Below, piece by piece: positions 28,418-36,829 of a DNA stretch of 64,000 nt; the first letter of the stretch is position 1; every line of letters starts with the position of its first letter. The stretch is from Phycisphaerae bacterium (GTDB lineage: Bacteria > Planctomycetota > Phycisphaerae > Phycisphaerales > SM1A02): assembly GCA_016795035.1 (NCBI GenBank), contig JAEUIT010000022.1:62001-126000 (forward strand), written 5' to 3'. Below the pieces are notes generated by a model. That model searched no databases. It had not been told where the DNA came from and was given only the letters and a program-made list of their open reading frames with translations. A program made the position numbers and the translations under genes.

Positions 28418-28450
28418 GCATCCGGCGCGACAGCGCCGGGTGCGGCTTTC
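28418..28450 (+). terminator. Hairpin terminator after rpsK
   Basis: An 11-bp stem, GCATCCGGCGC with GCGCCGGGTGC (one G-T pair, loop GACA), is followed by GGCTTTCTCTC and CTTT. It lies 15 nt after the rpsK stop and upstream of rpoA, and could end the main ribosomal transcript or attenuate it before rpoA. Confidence 0.65.
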
Positions 28451-28482
28451 TCTCGTCTTTCGCCGCATAGAAGGGCCCCACG

Positions 28483-28588
28483 TTCGGCAAGGTGGGTGTT
28501 TCCGAGAGGCTGCGAAAGGTCTGTCATCCGAAGAGCCCGATCCCCTCGTTTCGACGAGTGCATCGATCTTCGGGCGTCCCTTGCCGAA
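28483..28588 (+). promoter_or_regulatory. Structured leader RNA candidate of rpoA
   Basis: Three nested helices are visible. P1 is a perfect 10-bp pairing of TTCGGCAAGG (28483-28492) with CCTTGCCGAA (28579-28588). P2 pairs CCGAAGA (28528-28534) with TCTTCGG (28567-28573). P3 is a 5-bp hairpin with a UUCG tetraloop (CTCGT-TTCG-ACGAG, 28545-28558). A GGAG and the rpoA ATG follow within 20 nt of P1. A ribosomal-protein-controlled leader or an independent small RNA is possible; no family was recognised. Confidence 0.5.
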
Positions 28589-28605
28589 ACCGTCTGGAGT
28601 TCGCA

Positions 28606-29616
28606 ATGCACGTTCGTTGGCGCGGGCTTGAACTGCCCGCTCGAGTCACAATCGATCCGATGTCCCGGTCCCGGACGTTCACGCGTTTCATCGCGGAACC
28701 GTTCGAACGTGGCTTTGGCATCACCGTCGGCAACAGCCTTCGGCGCATCCTCCTCTCGAGCCTTGAAGGCGCGGCCGTCTCGAAGGTCTCGCTCAAGAGC
28801 GGCGGGAAGATGATCACCCACGAGTTCTCGACGATCCCGGGCGTCCTCGAAGACGTCACCGACATCCTCCTGAACATCAAGGGCCTGGTCGTCAGCATGG
28901 AAGGCGACGAGCCGAAGCGCCTCCGCCTCGCGGCCGAAGGCCCCGGCGACGTCACCGCCGAACTCATCGAAGGCGACTCGTCGATCACGATCCACAACCC
29001 CGAGAAGCTCATCGCGACGCTCACCGACGCGGTCGACTTCGAGGCCGAGTTCACCGTCAAGAAGGGCCGCGGATACCAGCCGGCGAGCGAGCAGTACTCG
29101 CGCGACGTCGAGCAGGTCATCGGCGAGATCCCGATCGACGCGATCTTCTCCCCGGTGCAGCGCGTGCGCTACACCTGCGAGGACACCCGCGTCGGTCAGC
29201 GCACCAACTACCAGAAGCTGATCCTCGACGTCTGGACCGACGGCACCGTCACTCCCGAGATGGCCGTGGTCGAAGCCGCGAAGATCATGCGGAAGCACCT
29301 CAACCCGTTCGTCCAGTTCGATTCGATGGGCGATGCCACGGTCTCGGCCGACGTGCAGATCCGCACGTCGAGCGACGAAGAGCTCTTCCGCAAGTTGAAC
29401 ACCCCGGTCACCGCCCTCGAACTCTCGGTTCGCGCGTCGAACTGCCTCGAGAGCGCCCGGATCCAGACCGTCTCGGAACTCGTCACGAAGACCGAAGACG
29501 ATCTTCTCGCTGTCCGTTCGTTCGGCAAGACCTCGCTTCGTGAGGTCAAGAGCGTCCTTGAGAGCATGGGTCTCACGCTCGGCATGCAGTTGCCGGAGGG
29601 CTTCGTCCCCGCGTAA
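28606..29616 (+). CDS. rpoA: DNA-directed RNA polymerase subunit alpha
   Basis: The 336-residue protein has an N-terminal dimerisation domain with PFERGFGITVGNSLRRILLSSLEGAAV. The C-terminal helix-hairpin-helix domain (from about residue 260) has SARIQTVSELVTKTEDDLL and SFGKTSLREVKSVLESMGL, and contacts DNA and activators. The start MHVRWRGLELP has a GGAG 7 nt upstream. A terminator and a folded leader separate it from rpsK, so it may have its own control. Confidence 0.97.
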   Translation: MHVRWRGLELPARVTIDPMSRSRTFTRFIAEPFERGFGITVGNSLRRILLSSLEGAAVSKVSLKSGGKMITHEFSTIPGVLEDVTDILLNIKGLVVSMEGDEPKRLRLAAEGPGDVTAELIEGDSSITIHNPEKLIATLTDAVDFEAEFTVKKGRGYQPASEQYSRDVEQVIGEIPIDAIFSPVQRVRYTCEDTRVGQRTNYQKLILDVWTDGTVTPEMAVVEAAKIMRKHLNPFVQFDSMGDATVSADVQIRTSSDEELFRKLNTPVTALELSVRASNCLESARIQTVSELVTKTEDDLLAVRSFGKTSLREVKSVLESMGLTLGMQLPEGFVPA

Positions 29617-29670
29617 GCGGTCGACGTTCGCCTCCTCCATTCGGCACTTGTTACTCAGAAGGATTTACCG

Positions 29671-30249
29671 ATGCGCCACCGTATCTTTGGCAAGCAACTG
29701 TGCGTGAAGAGCGACCACCGCCGCGCGATGCTTCGTAACCTCGCCGCCGGTCTCTTCGAGCACGGCCAGATCGAGACGACGCTCCCGAAGGCCAAGGCCG
29801 TTCAGCGCTACGTCGAGAAGATCATCACGACCGCGCGGACGAAGAGCCTCGCCTCTCGGCGTGAACTCACCGCGAAGCTCACCGACCGCCGGGTCTTCCC
29901 GTGGGTTGCGTACGACTCCGTGCCCGAGAGCAAGAAGTCGTCGCCCTTCTGGAGCCTTCCGGCCGCGAGCGAGATTGAGTTCAACCGCTACGGTGAACTC
30001 CGCAAGGCCCCGCGCCTGATCGAGCACATCCTCACGAAGGTCGGTCCGCTCTTCAAGGATCGTCCGGGTGGCTACACCCGCATCGTGAAGCTCGACAAGC
30101 ACCGCCTCGGCGACGGCACCGATCTCGTCGTCCTCCAGCTCGTCGGCAACGAGGACGGCCCGCAGGTCAGCGGCCGCAAGTCGAACCGCCGCGCGACCGC
30201 CGACAAGCGGACCGCGTTCGCGGCCAAGATGAAGAAGGCAACGGCCTGA
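29671..30249 (+). CDS. rplQ: 50S ribosomal protein L17, extended
   Basis: Starts canonically (MRHRIFGKQLCVKSDHRRAMLRNLAAGLFEHGQIETT...AKAVQRYVEKIITTAR). At 192 residues it exceeds the usual 115-130. About 30 residues are inserted after the helical core (WVAYDSVPESKKSSPFWSL), and a Lys/Arg/Ala-rich tail is added. The normal ending GGYTRIVKL...DLVVLQLVG is visible before the tail. It is the last gene of the cluster, followed by a strong terminator. Confidence 0.95.
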   Translation: MRHRIFGKQLCVKSDHRRAMLRNLAAGLFEHGQIETTLPKAKAVQRYVEKIITTARTKSLASRRELTAKLTDRRVFPWVAYDSVPESKKSSPFWSLPAASEIEFNRYGELRKAPRLIEHILTKVGPLFKDRPGGYTRIVKLDKHRLGDGTDLVVLQLVGNEDGPQVSGRKSNRRATADKRTAFAAKMKKATA

Positions 30250-30300
30250 CGCCGCCGCAACGCGCTCTGCGTTGCAGCCTTCGACACGCTCGAACCCCCC

Positions 30301-30331
30301 AAGCACGGCCCTCCGAGGGCCGTGCTTTTTC
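30301..30331 (+). terminator. Intrinsic terminator of the ribosomal cluster
   Basis: An 11-12 bp perfect stem (AGCACGGCCCT with AGGGCCGTGCT, loop CCG) is followed by TTTTC, 52 nt after the rplQ stop. It is the clearest rho-independent terminator in the window. Confidence 0.85.
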
Positions 30332-30346
30332 GTGCGCCCGTGGCGA

Positions 30347-30352
30347 TACGCT
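30347..30352 (+). promoter_or_regulatory. Putative -10 box (TACGCT) 6 nt before the start codon
   Basis: TACGCT lies 6 nt upstream of the GTG of the GNAT gene and just after the rplQ terminator. With no room for a ribosome-binding site, it predicts a leaderless mRNA. No -35 hexamer is evident. Confidence 0.4.
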
Positions 30353-30358
30353 CCCGCC

Positions 30359-30853
30359 GTGCCGCATCCACCTCCGCGCGAGATCTCCATTCGCCCGACG
30401 ACGGCAGCCGACGTCCCGTCGCTCTTTGCCTTCGAATGCGAGCCCGCCGCGAACGAACGCGCCGGCACGAAGCCGCGCGACTGGCCGACGTTTGAGTCGC
30501 GCTGGGCCGAGATCCTCGCCGACATCGACGGCACGCGGACGCGCGTCGTGCCGCGGGTGATCCTGGCCGACGGCGAGGTCGTCGGCGCCGTGAACATCTC
30601 GCCGCAAGGCGATGCCGACGCGATCGGTTACTGGATCGCCAAGGAGCACTGGGGCCGCGGCATCGCAAGCCGCGCGGTCGAGCGCATGCTCGAGGAATAC
30701 ACGCGCCGCCCGCTCTACGCGACCGTCGCCGCGGGGAATGCGCCGTCCCTCCGCATCCTCGAGAAGTTCGGCTTCGTCATCGAGTCGCGCGAGCGAACGC
30801 CGGAGACCGCGCGCTGCGTGGCCCGCGAGACGGTGAGCTTGGTGCTGCGGTGA
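30359..30853 (+). CDS. GNAT-family acetyltransferase (RimJ/RimL-like)
   Basis: The 164-residue N-acetyltransferase resembles RimJ/RimL and related small-molecule acetyltransferases. The acetyl-CoA pyrophosphate loop is HWGRGIASRAV near residue 100, preceded by IGYWIAKE. The C-terminal NAPSLRILEKFGF motif is typical. The substrate is unknown. I chose the GTG at 30359 because upstream codons run through the terminator. Confidence 0.8.
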   Translation: MPHPPPREISIRPTTAADVPSLFAFECEPAANERAGTKPRDWPTFESRWAEILADIDGTRTRVVPRVILADGEVVGAVNISPQGDADAIGYWIAKEHWGRGIASRAVERMLEEYTRRPLYATVAAGNAPSLRILEKFGFVIESRERTPETARCVARETVSLVLR

Positions 30854-30880
30854 GGATGCTGCGGATCGTCGCGGAGCTGC

Positions 30881-31195
30881 TCATTCACTTCCCTCTGCTA
30901 CGTGGCGCGGCTGGGAACCTCCTTCGGTGGCAGAGACGGCCGGAGCCGCGGCAGGTGTGCGGTCCAATCGGTGCGACGTCAAGCTCCAAACGGTCCGTCG
31001 GTCACCTTGGTACTCAGTTACCGACACGTCAATGCAATCTCCGTTGCGTGACGATGCGACCACGAGGAACCTGAGGCGATGTGCGCTCGCGCCGGTGGGG
31101 CTCGCCCACTCGGTGGCTACGGGAAGCGCCGCAAGTGCATATGCGAGGGAGATCCCAACGAGAGCGATCGCGCAGTAGACATGAAGCCTTTGCAT
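30881..31195 (-). CDS. Small exported protein of unknown function (104 aa)
   Basis: Starts MQRLHVYCAIALVGISLAYALAALPVA, a convincing signal peptide or anchor, followed by about 75 residues with no recognised domain (RLRFLVVASSRNGDCIDVSV). It starts 14 bp after the stop of the upstream beta-propeller-like gene and could be co-transcribed with it. Base composition is lower in GC than the surroundings. A plus-strand frame over the same region has no support. Confidence 0.5.
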   Translation of the reverse strand: MQRLHVYCAIALVGISLAYALAALPVATEWASPTGASAHRLRFLVVASSRNGDCIDVSVTEYQGDRRTVWSLTSHRLDRTPAAAPAVSATEGGSQPRHVAEGSE

Positions 31196-31209
31196 CGACC
31201 GAGCCCCAG

Positions 31210-32364
31210 TCACTTGACCGTGTACAGCTCGAACTGCGACGGGCGAAGACTTCCGTCCTCCATCGCACCCGTGAACGCCAAGATCGTGGCGCCGTCGGGC
31301 GACATAGAGAATTTCAGGCACCCGCCAATCGACGGCGAGACACGAAACAGCAGCCCGCCGCTTGTCGTATCCCAGGTGACGATCTCGCCGGTCATCCAGT
31401 CGAGCGCAGACAGACGACGGCCATCTTTACTGATGGCCTGCTGCATTGACGCGATGCGACTCGACAGTCGTGTGCTCGTATGCCGCGTCAGCTCGGGCAC
31501 TCGGACGAGTTCAATCTCGTTCCACTCATTGCTCTTGATTCGGCCGATCGCGAAGGCGGAGCCAGATCCGACTGTCGCCAATGGACCATTCGGCAATCCT
31601 TCGACACGTCCCACGATGTCTCCCGTCGCGACATTGACCCGAAGCGCCTTTCCGGTGTCCTTTTCGATATCGGCAACGGCGAGAAGGATGATCTCCGTTG
31701 CGGTGTTGCCGACCGGAACGATGGTGGAGACGGGCGAATCGAGCCTCACGCGAATGTCACCGAGCGACTTCCCGTCCGAGCTGGACCATCGCTGCAATTG
31801 GTCGGGTGGACGGAAGGTGACGATCTCATTGCCGATGAATGTCGGATTGTTGAACGGGAGCGTCGCAGCTTCCGGGGGAAGCGTGAACCGCAGCTTCTTC
31901 TCCTTCACGTCGTACACGTAGAGCGGCTCGCCATATGCCGCCCGCACCAGAACGCTTCGCCCATCGCCGCCTGCCTGCAGGAGCGGCGGTGCGTCGATCC
32001 GCAACCCGGTCACGGTGCCAATCGGATCACTGAGCTTTCCCGATTCGATCTCTAGGACACGAATCAGATAGCGATCCGAATCTTGCTGAAGGATCGCGAT
32101 GGCGCCGATTTCCGAGAGCAAGACGAACTCACGCACCGAGCGAGCGACGTCCGAAGGAATGACGAAGGTCTTCGAAAGAGTCGACACGATCTTCTTTTGA
32201 GCACCTTCCTCCACCGCCGATTTCGAGTTCTGGTCGACTGCTTGATGCTCGACGCAGTCACTCGCCGGATGCATCGTGCTCGTCGACGGATTCAGGCTGA
32301 GAGCGGCTCCGAGGCCGATTGCAACGGAGAGAAATCCCTGCAGTGCTGCGAGCGAATGTGCCAT
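31210..32364 (-). CDS. Membrane-anchored or exported WD40-like beta-propeller protein
   Basis: The 384-residue protein has a hydrophobic N-terminus (AHSLAALQGFLSVAIGLGAAL) and then repeated beta-strand units with WD40-like spacing (IGNEIVTFRPPDQLQRWSSSDGKSLG; ISKDGRRLSALDWMTGEIVTWDTTSG; MSPDGATILAFTG). Function is unknown; such propellers often bind partners. I used the ATG at 32364, because the longer frame would need a TTG at 32415. Codon use is less GC-biased than in neighbouring genes, which suggests a different origin. Confidence 0.6.
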   Translation of the reverse strand: MAHSLAALQGFLSVAIGLGAALSLNPSTSTMHPASDCVEHQAVDQNSKSAVEEGAQKKIVSTLSKTFVIPSDVARSVREFVLLSEIGAIAILQQDSDRYLIRVLEIESGKLSDPIGTVTGLRIDAPPLLQAGGDGRSVLVRAAYGEPLYVYDVKEKKLRFTLPPEAATLPFNNPTFIGNEIVTFRPPDQLQRWSSSDGKSLGDIRVRLDSPVSTIVPVGNTATEIILLAVADIEKDTGKALRVNVATGDIVGRVEGLPNGPLATVGSGSAFAIGRIKSNEWNEIELVRVPELTRHTSTRLSSRIASMQQAISKDGRRLSALDWMTGEIVTWDTTSGGLLFRVSPSIGGCLKFSMSPDGATILAFTGAMEDGSLRPSQFELYTVK

Positions 32365-32555
32365 CGCCGGAGCGTAATCGACAGAGTCCACGTTGCTGCC
32401 AGGAAACTGCGTCAAGCACCATGTTGCTTTCTTCGATTGCTCGTTTCGTCCCGAAGACGAGATGAGCGATGAGTGAGCCGAGACCGAGACGAGGCAAGTG
32501 TGCAGCGAGGAGGAGAAAGCCGAGACCGAGACGGAGACAGATGGGAGCCACCCCC
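32365..32555. other. Intergenic region upstream of the propeller gene
   Basis: No gene is supported. The sequence contains GAGACC/GAGACG hexamer-like direct repeats at about 32482-32545 (two blocks of CCGAGACCGAGACG). It then passes into the GC-rich hairpin repeats. Confidence 0.4.
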
Positions 32556-32895
32556 TCCGTCACCGCGCCCGCCTGCAACGCGGAGCGCGCTCCGCAATCC
32601 TCCCCCAGCTCCGCTGGGGGAGGGGGACCATCGCGAAGCGATGGTGGTGGGGGCGGCTCGACATCTGTCTCGGCTTTCTGCCGGCCCCCTCCGTCATCGC
32701 TGCGCGATGCCACCTCCCCCGCGTTCGCGGGGGAGGATCTACGAGCCCCTCTGCATCCTCCCCCGCTCTTCGAGCGGTGGAGGAAGCAGCGTGCGCGCCT
32801 GCAACGCGGAGCACTCTGCATCCTCCCCCGAATCTTCGATTCGGGGGAGGGGGACCATCGCGAAGCGATGGTGGTGGGGGCCTCGCCTGTCTCCG
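32556..32895. repeat. Cluster of REP-like GC-rich hairpin repeats
   Basis: Five or more hairpins share the arm CCTCCCCC. Stems are CCTCCCCCAGC/GCTGGGGGAGG (32599-32623), CCTCCCCCGCG/CGCGGGGGAGG (32712-32735), a variant at 32757-32783, and CCTCCCCCGAATC/GATTCGGGGGAGG (32822-32850). The first and last are each followed by ACCATCGC-GAA-GCGATGGT (32627-32645 and 32853-32871) and GGTGGGGGC. Both are preceded by GCGCCTGCAACGCGGAGC or a close variant. Two units of about 100 bp are therefore duplicated. Reading frames predicted across this block have no homology. Confidence 0.75.
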
Positions 32896-33064
32896 CTAGC
32901 GCCTGAGCGTCCGGTCCCATGGGTGACGCTCGCGTTCCGCCGCGCCAAGAACTTCCAGAAATCGTGAGGCGCGCCCGCGCCGAGTTCGTGGAGCCAGGTG
33001 GAGACCGGCCGCGTGTGGTCGCGCATCTCCGCTCAGGTCCCCGCACTCGGCCCAGGAAACCGCC

Positions 33065-34570
33065 ATGCAGCACACTCGCACCCGTCCGTCCATCCGCGCC
33101 CCACGAGCCCTGTCCGCGATTCGGGCGGGCGCCCTGGCGCTCGGCCTTCTCGGAATGTCGTTCATCGCCGTGCCGGCGGCCGCCGGCGATGTCGGCGGCG
33201 CGTTCACGTACCAAGGCCTTCTCCGCTCGGGCGGGCTGCCGTTCAGCGGCACCGTCTCAGTCGAGGCCACGCTGTACGCGAGCGAAGCCGACGGTTTTCC
33301 TATCTCCGGCCCGCTCGTCTTTCCCGCGGTGGAGATCGTCGACGGTCTCCTCGTCCTCGATCTCGACTTCGGCCTCCTCGCGATGAACGGCGATCCGCGC
33401 TGGGTTGAGCTGAAGGTCAACGGCGAGACCCTCGCGCCGCGCCAGGCGATCCGGCCCGCGCCGTATGCGCTCTACGCGCTCAACGGCAACGAAGGCCCAC
33501 AAGGCGAGCCCGGCCCCGCAGGCGAGAAGGGGGACAAGGGAGACAAGGGCGATAAGGGAGACAAGGGCGACCAAGGATTGCAGGGCGTGCAAGGGGCGCA
33601 GGGCGTCCCCGGCGCGCAGGGCCAGCCTGGCCCGCAAGGCGCGCAAGGTCCGCAGGGGCTGCCCGGGCCGGCCGGCGCGTCGCCGTTCACGCTGGTCGGA
33701 TTGAACGCGATCTACACGCAAGGAAACGTCAGCGTCGGCACGAGCAACGCGTCGCGCCGCTTCAACGTTCGCGCGATGAGCGATTCCTCGCTCCTCGGCT
33801 ACCGCAACGCCAACGACCTCGAACGCTGGAACACGCGCCTCGAGCCGGACGACGCCCTGCGCTTCATCTACTCGCCGACGGACAAGGCCCAGCTCGCCCT
33901 CTACCCCACGCGCGTCGAGGTGCTCGACCTCTCCGTGAAGTCCGGCGCCGTCGTCGACGCCGACAGCACCACCTCCGACCTCTTCTCGATTCGCACCCCC
34001 GTCGGCACCCCGCGGTGGCGCATGGCGCTCACGGGCGGTGACACCAACCTCTCGTTCATCAACGCCACGAACGGCGCGGCGGAGCTCACGCTCGACCAGG
34101 CCGGGGGCCAGGCGATCGTGCGCAAGCTGAAGATCATCGGCGGCAGCGACATCGCCGAGCCTTTCAACGTTGCAGCCGAGGGAACCGAGGAGGTGGAACC
34201 CGGCATGGTGGTCGCGATCGACCCCGCCCGCGTCGGCGAACTCCGCGTTGCCGACAAGGCCTTTGACCGCAACGTAGCGGGCATCGTCTCCGGCGCCGGC
34301 GGCGTCGACGTCGGCATGACCCTGACGCAGTCGGGATCCGTGGCCGACGGCGCCCACCCGGTCGCGCTCACGGGGCGCGTCTGGTGCTGGTGCGACGCCG
34401 ACGCGAACGGCCCGATCGAGGCCGGCGACCTCCTCACGACCTCGGCGACGCGCGGTCACGCGATGCGCTGCGGCGACGACGCCCGCGCGCACGGCGCCAC
34501 GATCGGCAAGGCGATGAGCCCGCTCCGATCGGGACGCGGCCTCGTCCTCGTCCTCGTCAACCTTCAGTGA
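33065..34570 (+). CDS. Exported collagen-like triple-helix repeat protein
   Basis: The 501-residue protein has a signal peptide (about 1-41, ALALGLLGMSFIAVPAAAG) and an N-terminal beta domain (FTYQGLL...). A collagen-like stretch of about 22 Gly-X-Y triplets follows (residues about 140-205), including four GDK in a row. The C-terminal domain carries SDIAEPF, PGMVVAIDP, GRVWCW and GDLLTTSATRGHAM...GKAMSP, a module common at the end of bacterial fibre-like and cell-surface proteins. It probably forms a trimeric extracellular filament. It precedes two more exported-protein genes. Confidence 0.8.
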   Translation: MQHTRTRPSIRAPRALSAIRAGALALGLLGMSFIAVPAAAGDVGGAFTYQGLLRSGGLPFSGTVSVEATLYASEADGFPISGPLVFPAVEIVDGLLVLDLDFGLLAMNGDPRWVELKVNGETLAPRQAIRPAPYALYALNGNEGPQGEPGPAGEKGDKGDKGDKGDKGDQGLQGVQGAQGVPGAQGQPGPQGAQGPQGLPGPAGASPFTLVGLNAIYTQGNVSVGTSNASRRFNVRAMSDSSLLGYRNANDLERWNTRLEPDDALRFIYSPTDKAQLALYPTRVEVLDLSVKSGAVVDADSTTSDLFSIRTPVGTPRWRMALTGGDTNLSFINATNGAAELTLDQAGGQAIVRKLKIIGGSDIAEPFNVAAEGTEEVEPGMVVAIDPARVGELRVADKAFDRNVAGIVSGAGGVDVGMTLTQSGSVADGAHPVALTGRVWCWCDADANGPIEAGDLLTTSATRGHAMRCGDDARAHGATIGKAMSPLRSGRGLVLVLVNLQ

Positions 34571-34619
34571 GCCGATGGCGAACGCGACGCGACACGCGAG
34601 CAGAAACGAGGAGACGACC

Positions 34620-36389
34620 ATGCCATCACCCACCCACATCATCCACGTTGCAGCCGCCGCAGCACTCTGCGTTGCAGCGGGCACCGCCGCCCAGGCGCCG
34701 CTCGGCGGATACACCGTTCCCGACGTCGTCGGGCAGTTCAGCGCCTTCAATCCGCACGGCGAGCCGATCGGGTTCCGCCGGGGCATCGCCGACGACGCCC
34801 TGACCTGCAAGCACTACCAAGGCGTGCAGCGCGTGCATCGCCAGGCGACGTCGCCGTTCTTTCTCGTCACACGCAGCGGCAACAAGACGGCGGCCTGCGC
34901 CTTCGAGGACAATGATCCCGGCGAGCTGGTGCTCGCGTACATGCCGAGCCGCGGCCAGGATGGCGAGCGCGTGCGCTCGAATCGCCTGAAGATCGGCGCC
35001 GACTTCGAGGACACCGAGCCGCCGGCGAACGACAAGACGTTCGACCACTGGCACTTCAACGGCTCGTTGCCCGGCGCCGACAACCACGCGTGGAGCCATC
35101 CCGGCGGGTTCCAGTTCCTCGACGACGTGCTGATCGTGCCGCTCGAGGCGCGGCACAGCGACGACATGGCGTCGGAGGAGGGCGCGGTCCAGTTCCTCCA
35201 TCTCGACGAGAACTTCAACCTCTCGGTCGTGAAGGAGATCCTCTTCGAGAAGAAGGTCGGCGTGCTCGGCGCGGTGCGAAACACGGTCAGCGGCAAGTAC
35301 CTCCTGATGCTGACGGGCGGAGAGTTCGACAACGGCAACGAGATCGAGTTCTACGAAACGACGACGACGTCGCTCACCGATCCCAACATCGCGCTTGTCT
35401 ACCGCGGCACCTGGTTCCGCAGCGTCGCCGACGACACCACCGATTCGAAGTGGCGCGACTGGCAGGTCATCAACGCCGTGCGCCAGACGAACAAGCCAAG
35501 CGCGTCCGCCACGCAGGACGAGTTCTTCATCATCGGCACGGATAACGCCACGGTCGGACTGACCGAGGGCACCGACTGGGCGCGCCTCTTCAAGGTGTCG
35601 ATCAGCGGTCCGGCGATCACGATCACGTATCAGGCCGAAAAGCACATGAAGCTGAACAGCCCGAAGATGGGCGACTTCGACGCCGCCGGCGGCACCTACG
35701 TGAGTCCGACCGGCGAGTTGCTTCTCTACTCGATCACGCACGACAACGACGGCCCGAACGGCTCGATCGAGATGGGCGAGTTCCGTCATCGCGACGTACG
35801 GCGCACGAGCGCCAGCGACGGCAACGGCTGGGTCTGTCTCTACGACGACACGAGCGGATGGTGGACGACACCGCCGGACCGATCGCTCACGCTCGACTGG
35901 CAAGACCAGGGCTCCGAGGAGTGGTACGACCTCACGAAACTCGAGGGCTTCAACGACAAGACCTCGTCGTTGCGGTGGTGCCTTCCGGTGGGCCGATGCC
36001 TGCGTATCTACGCGAACACCTCGTTCGGCGGCTCCTACCTCGAGTTCGCGGGCGATGGCACCACGCACCAGATCGACGACCTCGCAAACGAGGTCTCGTG
36101 GGAACTGAGTTCGGTGCAAATCTTCAACGCGCTGCCGGGCTACACCTTCACGCTCACGTACTTCCAGCCGGCCGGCGGATGCTCGCTGCCCGGAAGCGGA
36201 TCGTGGGCATGCCCGTGGTGGGGACCGCTCGCAGTCTTCTACGCCCTCGGCTCGGTGCAGTGCTACGACTCGCCGACCCTGCGCTTCACCGGCGGCGCGC
36301 TGCCGGAATTCATCGGGACCACCACATACTCGCAGCCCATGACGCTGATGGTCGAGCCCGGCACGACCGCCACGCTCGGCGATGGCTGA
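34620..36389 (+). CDS. Exported protein with C-terminal betagamma-crystallin-like domain
   Basis: The 589-residue protein has a signal peptide (HIIHVAAAAALCVAAGTAAQA). The large N-terminal part (about 30-410) is beta-rich with repeated hydrophobic strands and many Asp/Asn, unrecognised. Residues about 410-520 look like a betagamma-crystallin fold: WVCLYDDTSGWW, NDKTSSLRW, RIYANTSFGGSYLEFAGDG, DLANEVSWELSSVQIF. This fold often binds calcium. The ATG has GAGGAGA upstream. It lies between collagen-like and dockerin-like genes. Confidence 0.7.
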   Translation: MPSPTHIIHVAAAAALCVAAGTAAQAPLGGYTVPDVVGQFSAFNPHGEPIGFRRGIADDALTCKHYQGVQRVHRQATSPFFLVTRSGNKTAACAFEDNDPGELVLAYMPSRGQDGERVRSNRLKIGADFEDTEPPANDKTFDHWHFNGSLPGADNHAWSHPGGFQFLDDVLIVPLEARHSDDMASEEGAVQFLHLDENFNLSVVKEILFEKKVGVLGAVRNTVSGKYLLMLTGGEFDNGNEIEFYETTTTSLTDPNIALVYRGTWFRSVADDTTDSKWRDWQVINAVRQTNKPSASATQDEFFIIGTDNATVGLTEGTDWARLFKVSISGPAITITYQAEKHMKLNSPKMGDFDAAGGTYVSPTGELLLYSITHDNDGPNGSIEMGEFRHRDVRRTSASDGNGWVCLYDDTSGWWTTPPDRSLTLDWQDQGSEEWYDLTKLEGFNDKTSSLRWCLPVGRCLRIYANTSFGGSYLEFAGDGTTHQIDDLANEVSWELSSVQIFNALPGYTFTLTYFQPAGGCSLPGSGSWACPWWGPLAVFYALGSVQCYDSPTLRFTGGALPEFIGTTTYSQPMTLMVEPGTTATLGDG

Positions 36390-36418
36390 GCGCCGCCGCC
36401 CCACGAAAGGATCGCCCC

Positions 36419-36829
36419 ATGACCCGCACCCACATGTTCCACGTTGCAGCCGTCACGTTGACGGCGGTCGCATCCGCCGCCGTCGCCGACGGCTTCTCGA
36501 TCGAGTGGTCGTCCATCGACGCCGGCGCCGGCGTCGCGACCTCGCCCACCTTCTCGCTCGTCGGGGGCTTCGGCCAGTCCGATGCCGCGGCGCCGATCGG
36601 CAGCGAGACGTTCACCGTTGCAGGCGGATTCTACGCCGGCCTTGGAGCTGCAACGACGAGCTGTCCCCTCGACCTCGACGACGACGGCATCGTCTCGGGT
36701 GCCGATCTCGCGATCCTCCTGGGCTCGTGGGGGCCGTGTGCCGTCCCGTGCGCCGCCGACATCGACGGCAGCGGCGTCGTGGACGGGCTCGACCTCGGTT
36801 CACTCCTCGGCGCCTGGGGCCCGTGCTGA
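36419..36829 (+). CDS. Small exported protein with dockerin-like repeats
   Basis: The 136-residue protein has a signal peptide (MFHVAAVTLTAVASAAVADG) and a short beta module (SPTFSLVGGFGQSDAAAPIGSETFTVAGGFYAG). Two calcium loops follow: DLDDDGIVSGADLAILLGSWG and DIDGSGVVDGLDLGSLLGAWG, ending in GPC. Cys residues flank both loops. The 3' end overlaps the convergent kinase gene by 30 bp. Confidence 0.75.
   Translation: MTRTHMFHVAAVTLTAVASAAVADGFSIEWSSIDAGAGVATSPTFSLVGGFGQSDAAAPIGSETFTVAGGFYAGLGAATTSCPLDLDDDGIVSGADLAILLGSWGPCAVPCAADIDGSGVVDGLDLGSLLGAWGPC

Noticed and set aside
30850..31074. Plus-strand 74-residue reading frame overlapping the GNAT stop
   Set aside because: No homology or ribosome-binding site, and the minus strand has a credible signal-peptide gene over most of it.
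32556..32895. Possible CRISPR array
   Set aside because: Repeats are hairpins of differing stem sequence with irregular spacing and no regular spacers, and no cas gene is nearby.
32469..33026. Overlapping reading frames of 85-165 residues in the repeat cluster
   Set aside because: They translate hairpin repeats (Pro/Gly/Ser-rich) in several frames and have no homology or start signals.
33620..33690. Gly-X-Y codon repeats as a DNA satellite
   Set aside because: The repeat is explained by the collagen-like protein sequence; codons vary between triplets.
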